This document shows, piece after piece, positions 1 through 8,135 of a stretch of 39,359 bases of DNA. The position numbers and the translations under genes were made by a program. The notes below the pieces were generated by a model. It was not told the DNA's origin, did not search any database, and saw only the letters and a program-made list of their open reading frames with translations. The DNA comes from Planctomycetota bacterium (GTDB lineage Bacteria > Planctomycetota > Phycisphaerae > Phycisphaerales > UBA1924). The DNA lies in the NCBI GenBank assembly GCA_024280755.1, contig JAJRPN010000021.1, forward strand, positions 1-39,359. Direction: 5' to 3'. Each line of letters begins with the position of its first letter. Within the stretch, counting starts at the first letter, position 1.

Positions 1-1
1 A

Positions 2-112
2 CCAGCACCTGAAACCCGGATTACCCGGGTAGTGAATCACCCACCAGAGGCCTGCTCCGCTACGCTCCGCAGGCCTCTGGTGGGACAAAGGAACGCTACT
101 GCCCTAACATAG
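2..112 (+). CDS. IS3-family transposase OrfB, C-terminal fragment
   Basis: This frame is open from the window edge to a TAG at 110-112, giving 36 residues that begin PAPETRITR and end ATALT. IS3-family OrfB (DDE integrase) proteins often end in a stretch like 'HSSLGYRPPAPE...', so the visible part would be the non-catalytic tail after the integrase core. The call rests on that tail motif plus the terminal inverted repeat 18 bases downstream. A perfect 15-bp palindrome (41-83) lies within the tail coding sequence and may be a later insertion that rewrote the last residues. The catalytic DDE residues are not in the window. Confidence 0.6.
   Translation, partial: PAPETRITRVVNHPPEACSATLRRPLVGQRNATALT
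41..83. repeat. Perfect palindrome, 15-bp arms, in the IS OrfB tail
   Basis: The arms 41-55 (CCACCAGAGGCCTGC) and 69-83 (GCAGGCCTCTGGTGG) are exact reverse complements around a 13-base loop. It is one of five long palindromes in this window with different sequences. No T-tract follows, so it is not a standard intrinsic terminator. A second small stem (ACCCGG 14-19 with CCGGGT 25-30) lies just upstream. Confidence 0.85.
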
Positions 113-184
113 GGAGTGGTACAGAATATGGGGGCAGGTCAATGTGCGGCCAATTCAATCTTAATCGGCTACCCTTAGAGGCAC

Positions 185-1357
185 ATGGCCAAACGCACGA
201 CCAAAAAGAAGACCACCAAAAAAACCACCCGCAAGCGTGTTGTCACGGATGCTGGGCCGGCGATTCGGGTGTATGACCCGCCGATTGGGTTGGGCAATGT
301 GCTTGGGCAATCGCGGGCGGTCGAGATCTTGCAGCAGTCGATGCAATCTCAGCGGGTGCATCACGCCTGGATATTCCATGGCCCTGAAGGTGTCGGCAAG
401 TTCACCGCAGCCATCGCATGGGCAGCGACGATCCTCGATCCAAGCTCGGCCCCAGATCTGGGCGGGCAGATCGCGCCCGATCCAGAAAGCCATGTCCAAC
501 AACTCCTCAAAGCCGGGACGCATCCAGATCTCCATGTCATCAAGAAAGAACTCGCTCGCTACCACGAAGAGAAAAAGGTCCGCGATGCCAAGCTCGCGAC
601 CATCCCCAAAGCCATCGTCGAAGAACACCTGATCGCACCCGCTGCACTCGCGCCGTCGATGAAGAGTGATTCGATCGCGGGCAAGGTGTTTATTGTTGAT
701 GAGGCCGAGCTGCTCGATCGCTCGCCGACCAATGCCCCGGTGCAGAACGCGATCCTCAAGACCCTCGAAGAGCCGCCGCCGGGCACGGTGATTATCCTCG
801 TGACTTCGAGCGAAGATCGGTTATTGCCCACCATCCGTTCGCGGTGTCAGCGCGTTGCGTTTACGCCTTTGGATGACGATGCGATGCGTGCATGGATCAA
901 TACCCAGAAGCTCGAACTCGACCCCAACGAACACCACTGGCTGATGCAGTTTGCAGCCGGATCACCAGGGCGATTTGTCCGTGCGATCGAAGGCGGGTTG
1001 TTCCATTGGCACACACGCATCGAACCGATGTGTGCCCAAGCAGACCGGGGTATCCATTCAATCTCATTGGGCACCACGATGGGCGAACTGGTCGATGATT
1101 GGGCAAGCAAGTGGGTCAAGCAAGGCGATAAGCTCGGCGAAAATCGCTCGAAAGAAGCAGCCAATCGCAAAGGCGCCAATCAGATGTTCGCATTAATCGC
1201 TCAACGCGCCCGCAAAGCTCTGCGCGAGCCTGCGACGACCCATCGCGCACTCCACACCATCGATTGTGTGGAGCGTGCAAAGTCCGAACTCAACACCAAT
1301 GTGCAGGTCAAGTTCGTAATGGAACACCTCGCAGCAGGGCTCAGCGAACCGATTTGA
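185..1357 (+). CDS. holB: DNA polymerase III delta' subunit (HolB), AAA+ clamp-loader ATPase family
   Basis: A 390-residue clamp-loader subunit, which helps load the beta sliding clamp onto primed DNA during replication. The N-terminus is a Lys/Arg-rich tail (about residues 1-19). The AAA+ core follows: Walker A-like GPEGVGKFT at 66-74, Walker B-like VFIVDEAE at about 168-175, and the LKTLEEPP...SRCQ sensor region at about 191-222. No four-cysteine zinc module, which DnaX (tau/gamma) carries, is visible. That absence and the length favour delta' over DnaX. The start ATG at 185 has an AGAGG three bases upstream, a short spacing. The gene converges on fliS with only 26 bases between stops. DnaX-like assignment remains a minor alternative. 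Confidence 0.85.
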   Translation: MAKRTTKKKTTKKTTRKRVVTDAGPAIRVYDPPIGLGNVLGQSRAVEILQQSMQSQRVHHAWIFHGPEGVGKFTAAIAWAATILDPSSAPDLGGQIAPDPESHVQQLLKAGTHPDLHVIKKELARYHEEKKVRDAKLATIPKAIVEEHLIAPAALAPSMKSDSIAGKVFIVDEAELLDRSPTNAPVQNAILKTLEEPPPGTVIILVTSSEDRLLPTIRSRCQRVAFTPLDDDAMRAWINTQKLELDPNEHHWLMQFAAGSPGRFVRAIEGGLFHWHTRIEPMCAQADRGIHSISLGTTMGELVDDWASKWVKQGDKLGENRSKEAANRKGANQMFALIAQRARKALREPATTHRALHTIDCVERAKSELNTNVQVKFVMEHLAAGLSEPI

Positions 1358-1383
1358 GTTTCAGAATAAGTTTTTAGAGTGAA

Positions 1384-1854
1384 TCAAGCCTGGAAGCTGA
1401 TCGGCTGACGCGAAGGCATCGGTGCCTGTGTTTGGCTTTGAACAGACATCGCGGGAGCAACTCCTGCTTCGCGTTCTTTGACAAGCTGTTCCATGGTCAA
1501 AATCCAAGTCTCGCGGTCATATTCGAGCAACCCGATGATTTCGTTGAGCTTGGTAAGGTCAGAATCCATGCTTGCCTTGATGAGTTCACCATACATAAAG
1601 GTGTACAACTCACGCATCGATTGAGCGATTTCTGGTGCCGGCTCGGTCACGATTGTGTTGAGCAACTCAAGAATGATATCTCTGCACTGATTGAACCCAA
1701 GGTAGCTCATCTCAGGATTTGACTGTTCTATGCCTGCACGGGCCTGGTGTGCAAACCGGACAGCCCCATCGAGAAGCAACAGCCTCAACTCCTCTGGTGA
1801 GGCAGTCATGACCTTGGTTCTGAGATACGCGTTGGCGGTGTTGGAGTCGTTCAT
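1384..1854 (-). CDS. fliS: Flagellar export chaperone FliS
   Basis: A 156-residue all-helical protein of normal FliS length (120-150 plus a Gln/Pro-rich tail). FliS binds the disordered C-terminus of flagellin in the cytoplasm and delivers it to the flagellar export gate. Recognisable FliS features are the N-terminal NAYLRTKVMTASPEEL segment, the LLLLDGAVRFAHQA helix and the LYTFMYGEL helix. It lies 52 bases downstream of fliD on the same strand, the usual fliD-fliS order, so the two are probably cotranscribed. The C-terminal tail (about residues 130-156) is low complexity and may be disordered. Confidence 0.92.
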   Translation of the reverse strand: MNDSNTANAYLRTKVMTASPEELRLLLLDGAVRFAHQARAGIEQSNPEMSYLGFNQCRDIILELLNTIVTEPAPEIAQSMRELYTFMYGELIKASMDSDLTKLNEIIGLLEYDRETWILTMEQLVKEREAGVAPAMSVQSQTQAPMPSRQPISFQA

Positions 1855-1906
1855 TGCGAAGAGTATCGGTCCTTCATCGGGGTAACTTCAGTCAGTTTGC
1901 CCTGTT

Positions 1907-4759
1907 TTAACCCAATGCTGAAAGCTGTCCGAGCGATGCGCCTTGGGTCTGGAAGTTGCCGATCGCTTTTTCCATCGCGAGGAACTGGCGCTGGAGAATC
2001 GTTCGTTTATTGTCGAGCGAGAGCTGGATCGATTCGATCCGGTCTTCCTGAAGCTTGATCTGCGAATCAAGCGCGTCCGATCGGGTCTGAAGCACGCCTC
2101 CGATATTGGTCACATATGAATCAGCGAACTCTTCGAGCTGCCCGAGTACGCTCGGCTCAGAAAAACTCTGTTCGTCAATCGTGTTCGGGTCACCGTCATC
2201 GTTTGATTCAATTGTCTGTCGAGCAAACAGATCTTCCACAGCCTGTGGGTCATCGGCATACGCATCTCGGAACTTGGTCGCATCAAACTCGAGCTTGCCG
2301 CCCGAGCCGATCGTAATCCCGACCTCCGTCAATGTATCCACAGCCCCCGAGAACCCATCGTTCTTGCGGTTGAGTGTTGAATACAACGAGTTACGCAAGT
2401 TGAGCAGCGTGCCGTCGCCAAGAAGAATCCCGCGTGTTTCGGTTTCTTCGTCATAGCGGGTTCTAAAGTCAATCCCGTCGATCACATTATTAAACGCATC
2501 GACGAAGGTGCTGATCTTGGTTTCGATCTCGTTTGCGTTAGTGGTCACCGAGATCTCAACGACTTCGCTCGAACTCGAAAGCAGGTCGATGGTCACGCCC
2601 TGGATCACGCCGTCGAGTTGATTGGTCGAACTGGTCATCAACACAGCGGATGCCGGGTCATCTGAACCAAAGAACACGCGAGCATCATCGCCCGCGTTGA
2701 GCACATCAGTGCCCAGGTCAAAGCTCCCCGAGTCGACCAAGAATCGGCCATCGCGCCCGGTGCGTTCGCTGGTGAGATTGAGCCGGAATGGCGAAGTGCC
2801 TGATCCGGTATTGATCACCGATGCGCTCACGCCAACATTGGCCGCATTAATCGCATCACGAATATCTTTGAGGGTTGCGTCTGGATCAAAGTCGATCACT
2901 TTCTCAAAAGAGCCATCGAGGTAGTTATTGGTGGTGCCGTTACTTGCGGTGCCCTCGATCCCAAGCTTTGAGGCAACAGTGCCTGTCGTATCGGTAATCT
3001 TGATCGGAAGCGTGCCGGTGTCGCCAGCACTCTGTTCGATAATGATGCCATCGCCATTGTCGTTAATCCGTGCAGAGATACCCGCGAGCGAACCGTCGAT
3101 GCTGTCGATGATATCGCCGAGCGTCTTGTCGTTGCTTGTGATATTGATCTCGGTAATGTTCCCGCTGGCATCAACAATCTCAAACTTACCTGTGCCGATG
3201 CCTTGCCCGTTGTTGAGTTCGCTGAGCAAAGACGCACGCCCAAGGTAAGCGAGTTGAAGGTTTGATCCGGTGGTTGTTCCAGAATCAAACACGCCATCGA
3301 TCCCCAACGCTGCCGCGGTGTCTGCACCACCCGTACCAGAAATGGTAAACGAGGAAGAACCATCAGAGGCCGTGTTATCGACGATTTTGATTCCGGTGCC
3401 GTTGGAGTTGATTGATGCGGTGACATCGCCGTTACCATCCGCGTTGATCTTGTTGATGATGTCGTTGATGTCTGCAAGCCCGCTGACATCGCTAAAAAAG
3501 CTTCCGCCGTTTTGTGTCTTGAAGGTCAGGTCTCCATCGGTCGCGCCGAGCCCGGTTCCGCCGTTAAGACTAGAAACAAGCTTGGTGTTGAGCCCCGCGA
3601 AGATCCGCTCGCCAGAGAGTGAACCACCCGAGAGCGAGCCAACAATCCCCAGATCCGATGCGGCGGTGTAGGTTGTCAAACCGACAGTCAGTTCTTCAAT
3701 ATCGACAGTACGGCCGCCGAGCGAGTCGTTGATATCGATCCCACCTGTTGTGGTGTTGATCGACGCGGTGATTTCAGAATAGCCCTCAGCACTGAGCGCA
3801 TCATTGATCCGATCGATCACACCATTCAATGAAGAGACCGCACCGCTTGTGACACCAATAACCTGGTTGCCATCATCGTCCAAGATCGGATCGCCTTCGT
3901 CATCGGTCAATGGCCCTTCGATCTCGCCGATGCGAATACCGACAAGATCGCCATCAACGGTGATGGTAAAGTCAAAGACGCTTTGCCCTGAAGTATTACG
4001 AGTCGAGACGCCTCGTCCATCATTGAGCGACTGGAGCGTGGTATTGCCATTGATGCTATAAATCGAGGTCCCGATGTGGGTTGTGCTGCTCGGGCCGGTA
4101 GGATTAAGTCCAAGCGATGCAAGCACGCCTTCGCCAGCATTCTCAGAGACCGAGAATGCACTGGTTCCTTCAATCACAATATGGTCATTCTCAACGCGAG
4201 CAGTGACATCTGGCACCGCCGAGATCGCATCAAGCACCTCTTGCACCGTGCCCACAGCCGAAAGATCAACCTCGGTCCCATTGACCGTGATCATGCCACG
4301 CGTAATGCCGTTGCCATCGTTGAGATCCGCAAGAGCGGTATCAGTATCGAGCCGAGCAGCCTCTGATTCAAAGGTCAATGAACTAAGCCCGATCACTGAG
4401 TTGTCAAGATCCGGGAACCCGCGTGTCAGAATTTGCTGGGTTGAGACAAGCCGATCGACAATGAAGTTATAACTCCCAGGCACCGCCGACGACGATGCCG
4501 TTGTGGTCAAGATCGACTCATTGCTCGAAGTGATACTTTTGGTATCGAAAATATTGTTCACACGGAACGAAGCGGCTGCGGTCTTGAACGCGTTGAGCCG
4601 AGAGTTGATATCGAGGAACGCAGCCTGCTGAGATTTGAGCTGGATCACACGCTGTTGGGCAAGGATCTGCGGGCGCGATTGCGATGCAATAAGCTGATCG
4701 ATCAGCGATGCCGTGTCGATCCCCGAGAACAAACCAATACCTGTGGTAATACCACCCAT
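1907..4759 (-). CDS. fliD: Flagellar hook-associated protein 2 / filament cap FliD, enlarged
   Basis: A 950-residue cap protein that sits at the tip of the growing flagellum and folds exported flagellin. The N-terminal D0/D1 region (GIGLFSGIDTASLIDQL, then a coiled-coil-like stretch to about residue 68) and the C-terminal coiled-coil ending in FQTQGASLGQLSALG are typical. FliD is usually 450-700 residues. Here the middle is expanded by repeated flagellin hook IN-type motifs (L-x-x-LN-x-G-x-G) near residues 146, 243, 398 and 513, rich in Asp, Gly and Thr. A TTG at 4765 would also open the frame, but AAAGGAG (4766-4772) sits 6 bases before the ATG at 4759, so the ATG is chosen. It probably heads an operon with fliS. 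Confidence 0.92.
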   Translation of the reverse strand: MGGITTGIGLFSGIDTASLIDQLIASQSRPQILAQQRVIQLKSQQAAFLDINSRLNAFKTAAASFRVNNIFDTKSITSSNESILTTTASSSAVPGSYNFIVDRLVSTQQILTRGFPDLDNSVIGLSSLTFESEAARLDTDTALADLNDGNGITRGMITVNGTEVDLSAVGTVQEVLDAISAVPDVTARVENDHIVIEGTSAFSVSENAGEGVLASLGLNPTGPSSTTHIGTSIYSINGNTTLQSLNDGRGVSTRNTSGQSVFDFTITVDGDLVGIRIGEIEGPLTDDEGDPILDDDGNQVIGVTSGAVSSLNGVIDRINDALSAEGYSEITASINTTTGGIDINDSLGGRTVDIEELTVGLTTYTAASDLGIVGSLSGGSLSGERIFAGLNTKLVSSLNGGTGLGATDGDLTFKTQNGGSFFSDVSGLADINDIINKINADGNGDVTASINSNGTGIKIVDNTASDGSSSFTISGTGGADTAAALGIDGVFDSGTTTGSNLQLAYLGRASLLSELNNGQGIGTGKFEIVDASGNITEINITSNDKTLGDIIDSIDGSLAGISARINDNGDGIIIEQSAGDTGTLPIKITDTTGTVASKLGIEGTASNGTTNNYLDGSFEKVIDFDPDATLKDIRDAINAANVGVSASVINTGSGTSPFRLNLTSERTGRDGRFLVDSGSFDLGTDVLNAGDDARVFFGSDDPASAVLMTSSTNQLDGVIQGVTIDLLSSSSEVVEISVTTNANEIETKISTFVDAFNNVIDGIDFRTRYDEETETRGILLGDGTLLNLRNSLYSTLNRKNDGFSGAVDTLTEVGITIGSGGKLEFDATKFRDAYADDPQAVEDLFARQTIESNDDGDPNTIDEQSFSEPSVLGQLEEFADSYVTNIGGVLQTRSDALDSQIKLQEDRIESIQLSLDNKRTILQRQFLAMEKAIGNFQTQGASLGQLSALG

Positions 4760-5194
4760 AGCCAACTCCTTTGTGCCGTCCGATGTCGTTGTCGGGCGTC
4801 CCTGCCCGAATGCGAATCCAGATCATCCCTCAAGCAATGCTCAAGGCGAGCCCGATTCGCATACTCCTCTTATCGGATACCACAGGTATGACTCTGGATC
4901 GAGACCGGCCCTAATCCTCGATAAACACGCCAGTTATCGCTCTGGCAGATAACTTGTGCGCTTCAATGAACCGATCCACCTTCTGATGCGCAATATCGGC
5001 GCGTCCATCGTCAAAACCGACTTGCGATTCATCACCAAATCCACGCCTCGATTCGCATAGGATTCAAACAAATCATCAAATAGCCTGAGATCAGATGAGA
5101 GAGAATCTCACATTGTGCCGATCTCACCAAGGGCATTCGTCGTATATATCTTTCGGTCCATATTCAAAGAACCCATCGCTACAGGTTATCAACC
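4760..5194. other. 435-base divergent intergenic region, fliD / membrane protein
   Basis: This gap separates divergent genes. It holds the fliD ribosome binding site (AAAGGAG, 4766-4772, minus strand) and a candidate sigma-28-type promoter for fliD (4870-4896). Frames crossing it are short and have no recognisable protein signature. No structured RNA or terminator was seen. Confidence 0.5.
4870..4896 (-). promoter_or_regulatory. Candidate sigma-28 (FliA) promoter for fliD
   Basis: Read on the minus strand, the -10-like element is TCCGATAA (4877-4870), 7 of 8 to the known FliA consensus GCCGATAA. Eleven bases upstream is CAGAGTCA (4896-4889), 4 of 8 to TAAAGTTT. Spacing fits the consensus. 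It lies about 110 bases before the fliD start. Late flagellar genes such as fliD and fliS are commonly FliA-dependent. The -35 is weak, so this is a candidate only. Confidence 0.35.
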
Positions 5195-5884
5195 ATGCCA
5201 TCATCTACAAAACTGAACAACGCTTCGCCATTTGCGATCCGCATGGGCGTCTTGGTGCTTTGCATACTCACCGCATTGTCAACCCTGCCTTGGATCACCA
5301 TGTCCATCAGCAAGTTCGGCGGGTTCGCCTGGGGGCTCTTCGGATTCGAACTCATTGTCCTGCTCGGATGCCTGGTGACCATGCTTGTCGCGCTTGGCAA
5401 AGTGAGAGTCGGCACAAGCATGCCGATGGCCATCGTATGCTTGGTGGGCACAATCCTCGTCGCTGCCGTCTTTGGGATTCATGTCGATGCCCGCGCAGTC
5501 GTGGGGGATAACCCGCAAGTTCAGCCTTGGATTATCAGGACACTGATGTTCAGGATGGGAGTCATCGGCTTGTTGTCATTGCTCGCAACGCTCGATGTCT
5601 ATCGCCGAGATGGACGATCTTGGGGCTTGTTCATCCGCTCAGTTCTTTTCCTTCTGCCAGTCTTGGCCGTTCTCGCATGGATCAAGCTCAAAGGCGTCGG
5701 CTCAATCGAAGATAGCTCGGGCGAACTCAGCCCGGTCAAAATGGTCATCTTCCTGCTCGCTGGGCTTGGTTTAGGAATCCTGTTTTCCATCGGTGGCCAC
5801 TTCCTCATCCGATCTTTCGAGATCGCTTTGCCAGAAAAAAATACTGATCCAAAGCCCGAAAAAACAGCAAAAACGGCTGTCTAA
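5195..5884 (+). CDS. Multi-pass membrane protein of unknown function
   Basis: A 229-residue protein with about six hydrophobic segments: near residues 16-35, 47-67, 76-97, 112-131, 141-159 and 180-205. The C-terminal tail is charged (EKNTDPKPEKTAKTA) and probably cytoplasmic. I do not recognise a family: there is no transporter signature, no conserved polar residue in the membrane segments and no enzymatic motif. The start ATG at 5195 has only a weak AGG upstream. It is divergent from fliD and 66 bases upstream of the DUF4230-like membrane protein on the same strand, so the two could be cotranscribed. Confidence 0.7.
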   Translation: MPSSTKLNNASPFAIRMGVLVLCILTALSTLPWITMSISKFGGFAWGLFGFELIVLLGCLVTMLVALGKVRVGTSMPMAIVCLVGTILVAAVFGIHVDARAVVGDNPQVQPWIIRTLMFRMGVIGLLSLLATLDVYRRDGRSWGLFIRSVLFLLPVLAVLAWIKLKGVGSIEDSSGELSPVKMVIFLLAGLGLGILFSIGGHFLIRSFEIALPEKNTDPKPEKTAKTAV

Positions 5885-5950
5885 TCAACGATTTTGATTC
5901 AGAATCAGCACTTTGTGAAACACACACCAACGCTCTGCCAATGATCAGGT

Positions 5951-6643
5951 GTGAGTGATTTTCTACTACTAACCATCGCATTGTTCTTCGCAGCCATCAT
6001 CGGCGCGGGGATTGTCTTCTTCGTTATCACCTCGCTCAAGCGTGGACGCAAAGGCGGAGGGATCGATAAGATTTCGCTGCGCATGCTCACCGAGCGCGTC
6101 CGAGCCGTCGGCAAACTCGTCGGGCTCGAAGTCCACGCCAAAGAGATCGCCACCGCCACCACAGGGTGGAACTGGCTGCCACCCATATTGCTCTCTCAAG
6201 CAAAGATCGCAATGATCTTCCAGTTCGAAAAGCAATATGCGGTCGAACTCGGTTCGATGAACGAATCTGATGTCGAAGACCTGGGCAACGGCTCGTTCCG
6301 CGTCACCCTCCCCCCAATCGTCGGCTCGCTCCGCCTGATGGATGTCGAACCCTACGATATCCAACAAGGGCGCGTGCTCGGATTGATCGATGTCATCAAC
6401 ATGAACGCCGAGCGCCAAACACAACTGATGCGGACCGCCCAAACACAGGCTGCCGAGTTGTTCGAAAAAAACGATGAACGCTACGAAGCCCAAGCCCGCG
6501 ATGCGATCGAGCGTCAGCTCCATTCTATCGCCAAGCTCTTCGAAGGCACACTCGAAATCTGCTGGCGCGAACAAGCAACCCGAGAGCAACCTCGAATCAT
6601 CATGGATGAAGCCCTCAAGACCGCCCCAGCAGTGGGTGTTTGA
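5951..6643 (+). CDS. Membrane-anchored DUF4230-like protein
   Basis: A 230-residue protein with one N-terminal membrane segment (about residues 3-27) and a basic stop-transfer KRGRKGG. The body has the pattern I associate with DUF4230: a VRAVGKLVGLEV opening strand, a beta region ending in RVTLPPIVGSL, then a long C-terminal helix rich in Ala, Gln and Glu (about 150-205). The function of DUF4230 proteins is unknown. The start is a GTG at 5951; an upstream in-frame stop (TGA at 5942) leaves no earlier start, and later starts would remove the membrane anchor. It ends 16 bases before a large palindrome and converges on the minus-strand ALDH-like gene. The family assignment comes from pattern memory and needs a profile search. 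Confidence 0.6.
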   Translation: MSDFLLLTIALFFAAIIGAGIVFFVITSLKRGRKGGGIDKISLRMLTERVRAVGKLVGLEVHAKEIATATTGWNWLPPILLSQAKIAMIFQFEKQYAVELGSMNESDVEDLGNGSFRVTLPPIVGSLRLMDVEPYDIQQGRVLGLIDVINMNAERQTQLMRTAQTQAAELFEKNDERYEAQARDAIERQLHSIAKLFEGTLEICWREQATREQPRIIMDEALKTAPAVGV

Positions 6644-6659
6644 AAGAGTCTAAATCTCT

Positions 6660-6723
6660 GGTGGGATGGGCTTCCAGCCCGTCTCTGAGAAGAGAAAGAG
6701 ACGGGCTGGAAGCCCATCCCACC
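6660..6723. repeat. Perfect 27-bp inverted repeat between convergent genes
   Basis: The arms 6660-6686 and 6697-6723 are exact reverse complements around a 10-base purine loop. Each arm carries GGGCTTCCAGCCC-type internal symmetry. The element fills most of the 85-base gap between two convergent genes. There is no uridine tract of terminator type, but such a stem would form on transcripts from either side, so a role in 3' end formation or stabilisation is plausible. Confidence 0.9.
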
Positions 6724-6728
6724 AAGAG

Positions 6729-7577
6729 CTAGACCGCGCTTGGATGCCAGATGGTTTTGAACTCGATAAACGGGTCCATCCAATCCGGGCCTTCACATGC
6801 AGCTTCATCAAAGAAATCAACATCGTCGCGCACCGTCACGCGTTTGAGATTGTCCGCTGCTCCTAATCGAAGCAGCGTCCGGTGCTCATCACTCACGCCC
6901 GCAGCATGAATCGCGATCAACTCACGATGCGAGCTAAAATGCTCCATCAGCTCATCGCGATACCCGCTGAGCATGTTGATGATCCCGCCGGGCAGATCAC
7001 TTGTCGCGATCGCTTCACTCAAGATCATCGCAGGCACCGGGTTCTTCTCGCTCGCGAGCACAACACACGCATTGCCCGCAGCGATCACAGGCATCACCAA
7101 CGACACCAACCCGAGCAACGAAGGCTCATCAGGAGCAATCACACCAACAGCACCCATCGCAAACGGGATCGTAAAGTTGTGATATGGCCCAGCGACGGGA
7201 TTCGTGCCGCCCATGACCTGTGCATATTTATCCGTCCACCCAGCATAATGCACCACGCGATCTATCGCCGCGTTGACTTCATCTTCTCCGCCTTCACCAA
7301 TAGCATTCGCAAGTTCAAGCCGTTTGCCTTCCATCATCTCAGCGAGCCGATACAACACCTGCCCACGCAGATACGCCGTCGCATTGGCCCACCCACTTTG
7401 CGCCTTGCTCGCCACTTCGACCGCGTTGCGCAAGTCTTTGCGTGAACCTTGGCACACATGGGCAACCAAGCTCTGCGAGCTGTCATGCACCTCAATCGTG
7501 CGTCCAGATTCGCTCCGCGGAAACTTGCCGCCGATGGCGAGTTTGTAGGTCTTGATGATGGGGAGTCGTTCACTCAT
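6729..7577 (-). CDS. Aldehyde-dehydrogenase-fold protein lacking the catalytic half (probable pseudoenzyme)
   Basis: A 282-residue homologue of the N-terminal, NAD-binding part of aldehyde dehydrogenases (full length about 480-500). Family segments such as GRTIEVHDSSQ, RGQVLYRLAEMME and SLVMPVIAAGNACVV are clear. Key residues are missing. The Asn of the usual PWNFP is replaced (APDEPS), the NAD-binding Lys of LKPSE is Ala (VVLASEKNP), and the LELGG glutamate and the catalytic Cys are absent. The reading frame is clean, with a natural-looking end (FKTIWHP), so it does not look like recent decay. It follows a full-length ALDH and a GNAT gene in one minus-strand run. A regulatory or structural partner role for the ALDH is inference. 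Confidence 0.75.
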   Translation of the reverse strand: MSERLPIIKTYKLAIGGKFPRSESGRTIEVHDSSQSLVAHVCQGSRKDLRNAVEVASKAQSGWANATAYLRGQVLYRLAEMMEGKRLELANAIGEGGEDEVNAAIDRVVHYAGWTDKYAQVMGGTNPVAGPYHNFTIPFAMGAVGVIAPDEPSLLGLVSLVMPVIAAGNACVVLASEKNPVPAMILSEAIATSDLPGGIINMLSGYRDELMEHFSSHRELIAIHAAGVSDEHRTLLRLGAADNLKRVTVRDDVDFFDEAACEGPDWMDPFIEFKTIWHPSAV

Positions 7578-7609
7578 TGGGTATTCTCGTTCTAAATATA
7601 TTCAACGGA

Positions 7610-8110
7610 TCAAAGCATGTATTCAAGTTCAAACTCGTGACGGATCGGGATGCCATCGAAACCAACATTGGGAATCTCAGGCTTGGTTTTTCGTGCTTCG
7701 GTGACTGCACCGCGATACAACGCCACCAAATCAAACCCTCGGCGTTGATAAAACCGAAGCGCAGGCGTGTTGTCGTTGGTCGTAATAAGCCATAAGCGTT
7801 TGCAGCCCAGCTCGCGAGCCTTATTGCGGACCGCATCAAGCAAGCATGAACCGATCCCGCCATGCCCAGCCATCGAGTTGTGTGTGATGATCTCGCACTC
7901 ATCGCCTTCGATGTTGTAGGTCAATAGCCCAACCTCGGCACCATCACGCACAGCAACAACACCAGGAAGCTCGTCCGCCTGAAACTTGTGCCCGCGCGTG
8001 ACCTGGGTCGTCGAGCCCCAATACTGCACAAGCACTCGGCTCACCCAAACCTTGTCCTCAGGCATGAGATCACGAATGTCAAACGAATGAATACCGGGTT
8101 GTGTCATCAT
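7610..8110 (-). CDS. GNAT-family N-acetyltransferase
   Basis: A 166-residue acetyltransferase of the GNAT fold, which transfers an acetyl group from acetyl-CoA to an amine. The acetyl-CoA-binding motif is visible as GHGGIGSCLLDAV (about residues 83-95), followed by NDNTPALRFYQRRGF (about 112-126), the typical motif B. No signal peptide or membrane segment is present, so it is cytoplasmic. The start at 8110 (first of two adjacent ATGs) has AAGGAG six bases upstream. It sits 25 bases after the ALDH gene and 32 bases before the degenerate ALDH, so the three are likely one transcript. The substrate cannot be read from sequence; a link to ALDH-derived acetate or acetyl-CoA would be speculation. 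Confidence 0.85.
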   Translation of the reverse strand: MMTQPGIHSFDIRDLMPEDKVWVSRVLVQYWGSTTQVTRGHKFQADELPGVVAVRDGAEVGLLTYNIEGDECEIITHNSMAGHGGIGSCLLDAVRNKARELGCKRLWLITTNDNTPALRFYQRRGFDLVALYRGAVTEARKTKPEIPNVGFDGIPIRHEFELEYML

Positions 8111-8135
8111 GATTCGCTCCTTACAGTGATCAGAT

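Larger units (their letters stand above)
1..141 (+). mobile_element. 3' end of an IS3-family insertion sequence (right end)
   Basis: The window opens inside an insertion sequence. Positions 2-112 read as the last codons of an IS3-type OrfB. After the stop, the sequence runs to GGGGGCAGGTCA at 130-141. That is the exact reverse complement of TGACCTGCCCCC at 39219-39230, which precedes an IS3-type OrfA at the other edge. Beyond these 12 bases the two ends stay alignable for about 35 bases with one gap, as expected of left and right terminal inverted repeats. The outer boundary is therefore placed at 141. The element runs in the plus direction and its body lies outside the window. The exact IS subgroup is not determined. 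Confidence 0.8.

Noticed and set aside
4760..4765. TTG start for fliD two codons upstream
   Set aside because: AAAGGAG is only one base from this TTG but six bases from the ATG at 4759, which also matches the family's N-terminus better.
6729..7577. The short ALDH as a gene broken by frameshift
   Set aside because: No ALDH C-terminal sequence is found in any frame next to it; the stop follows a sensible C-terminus and the remaining active-site positions are also replaced.
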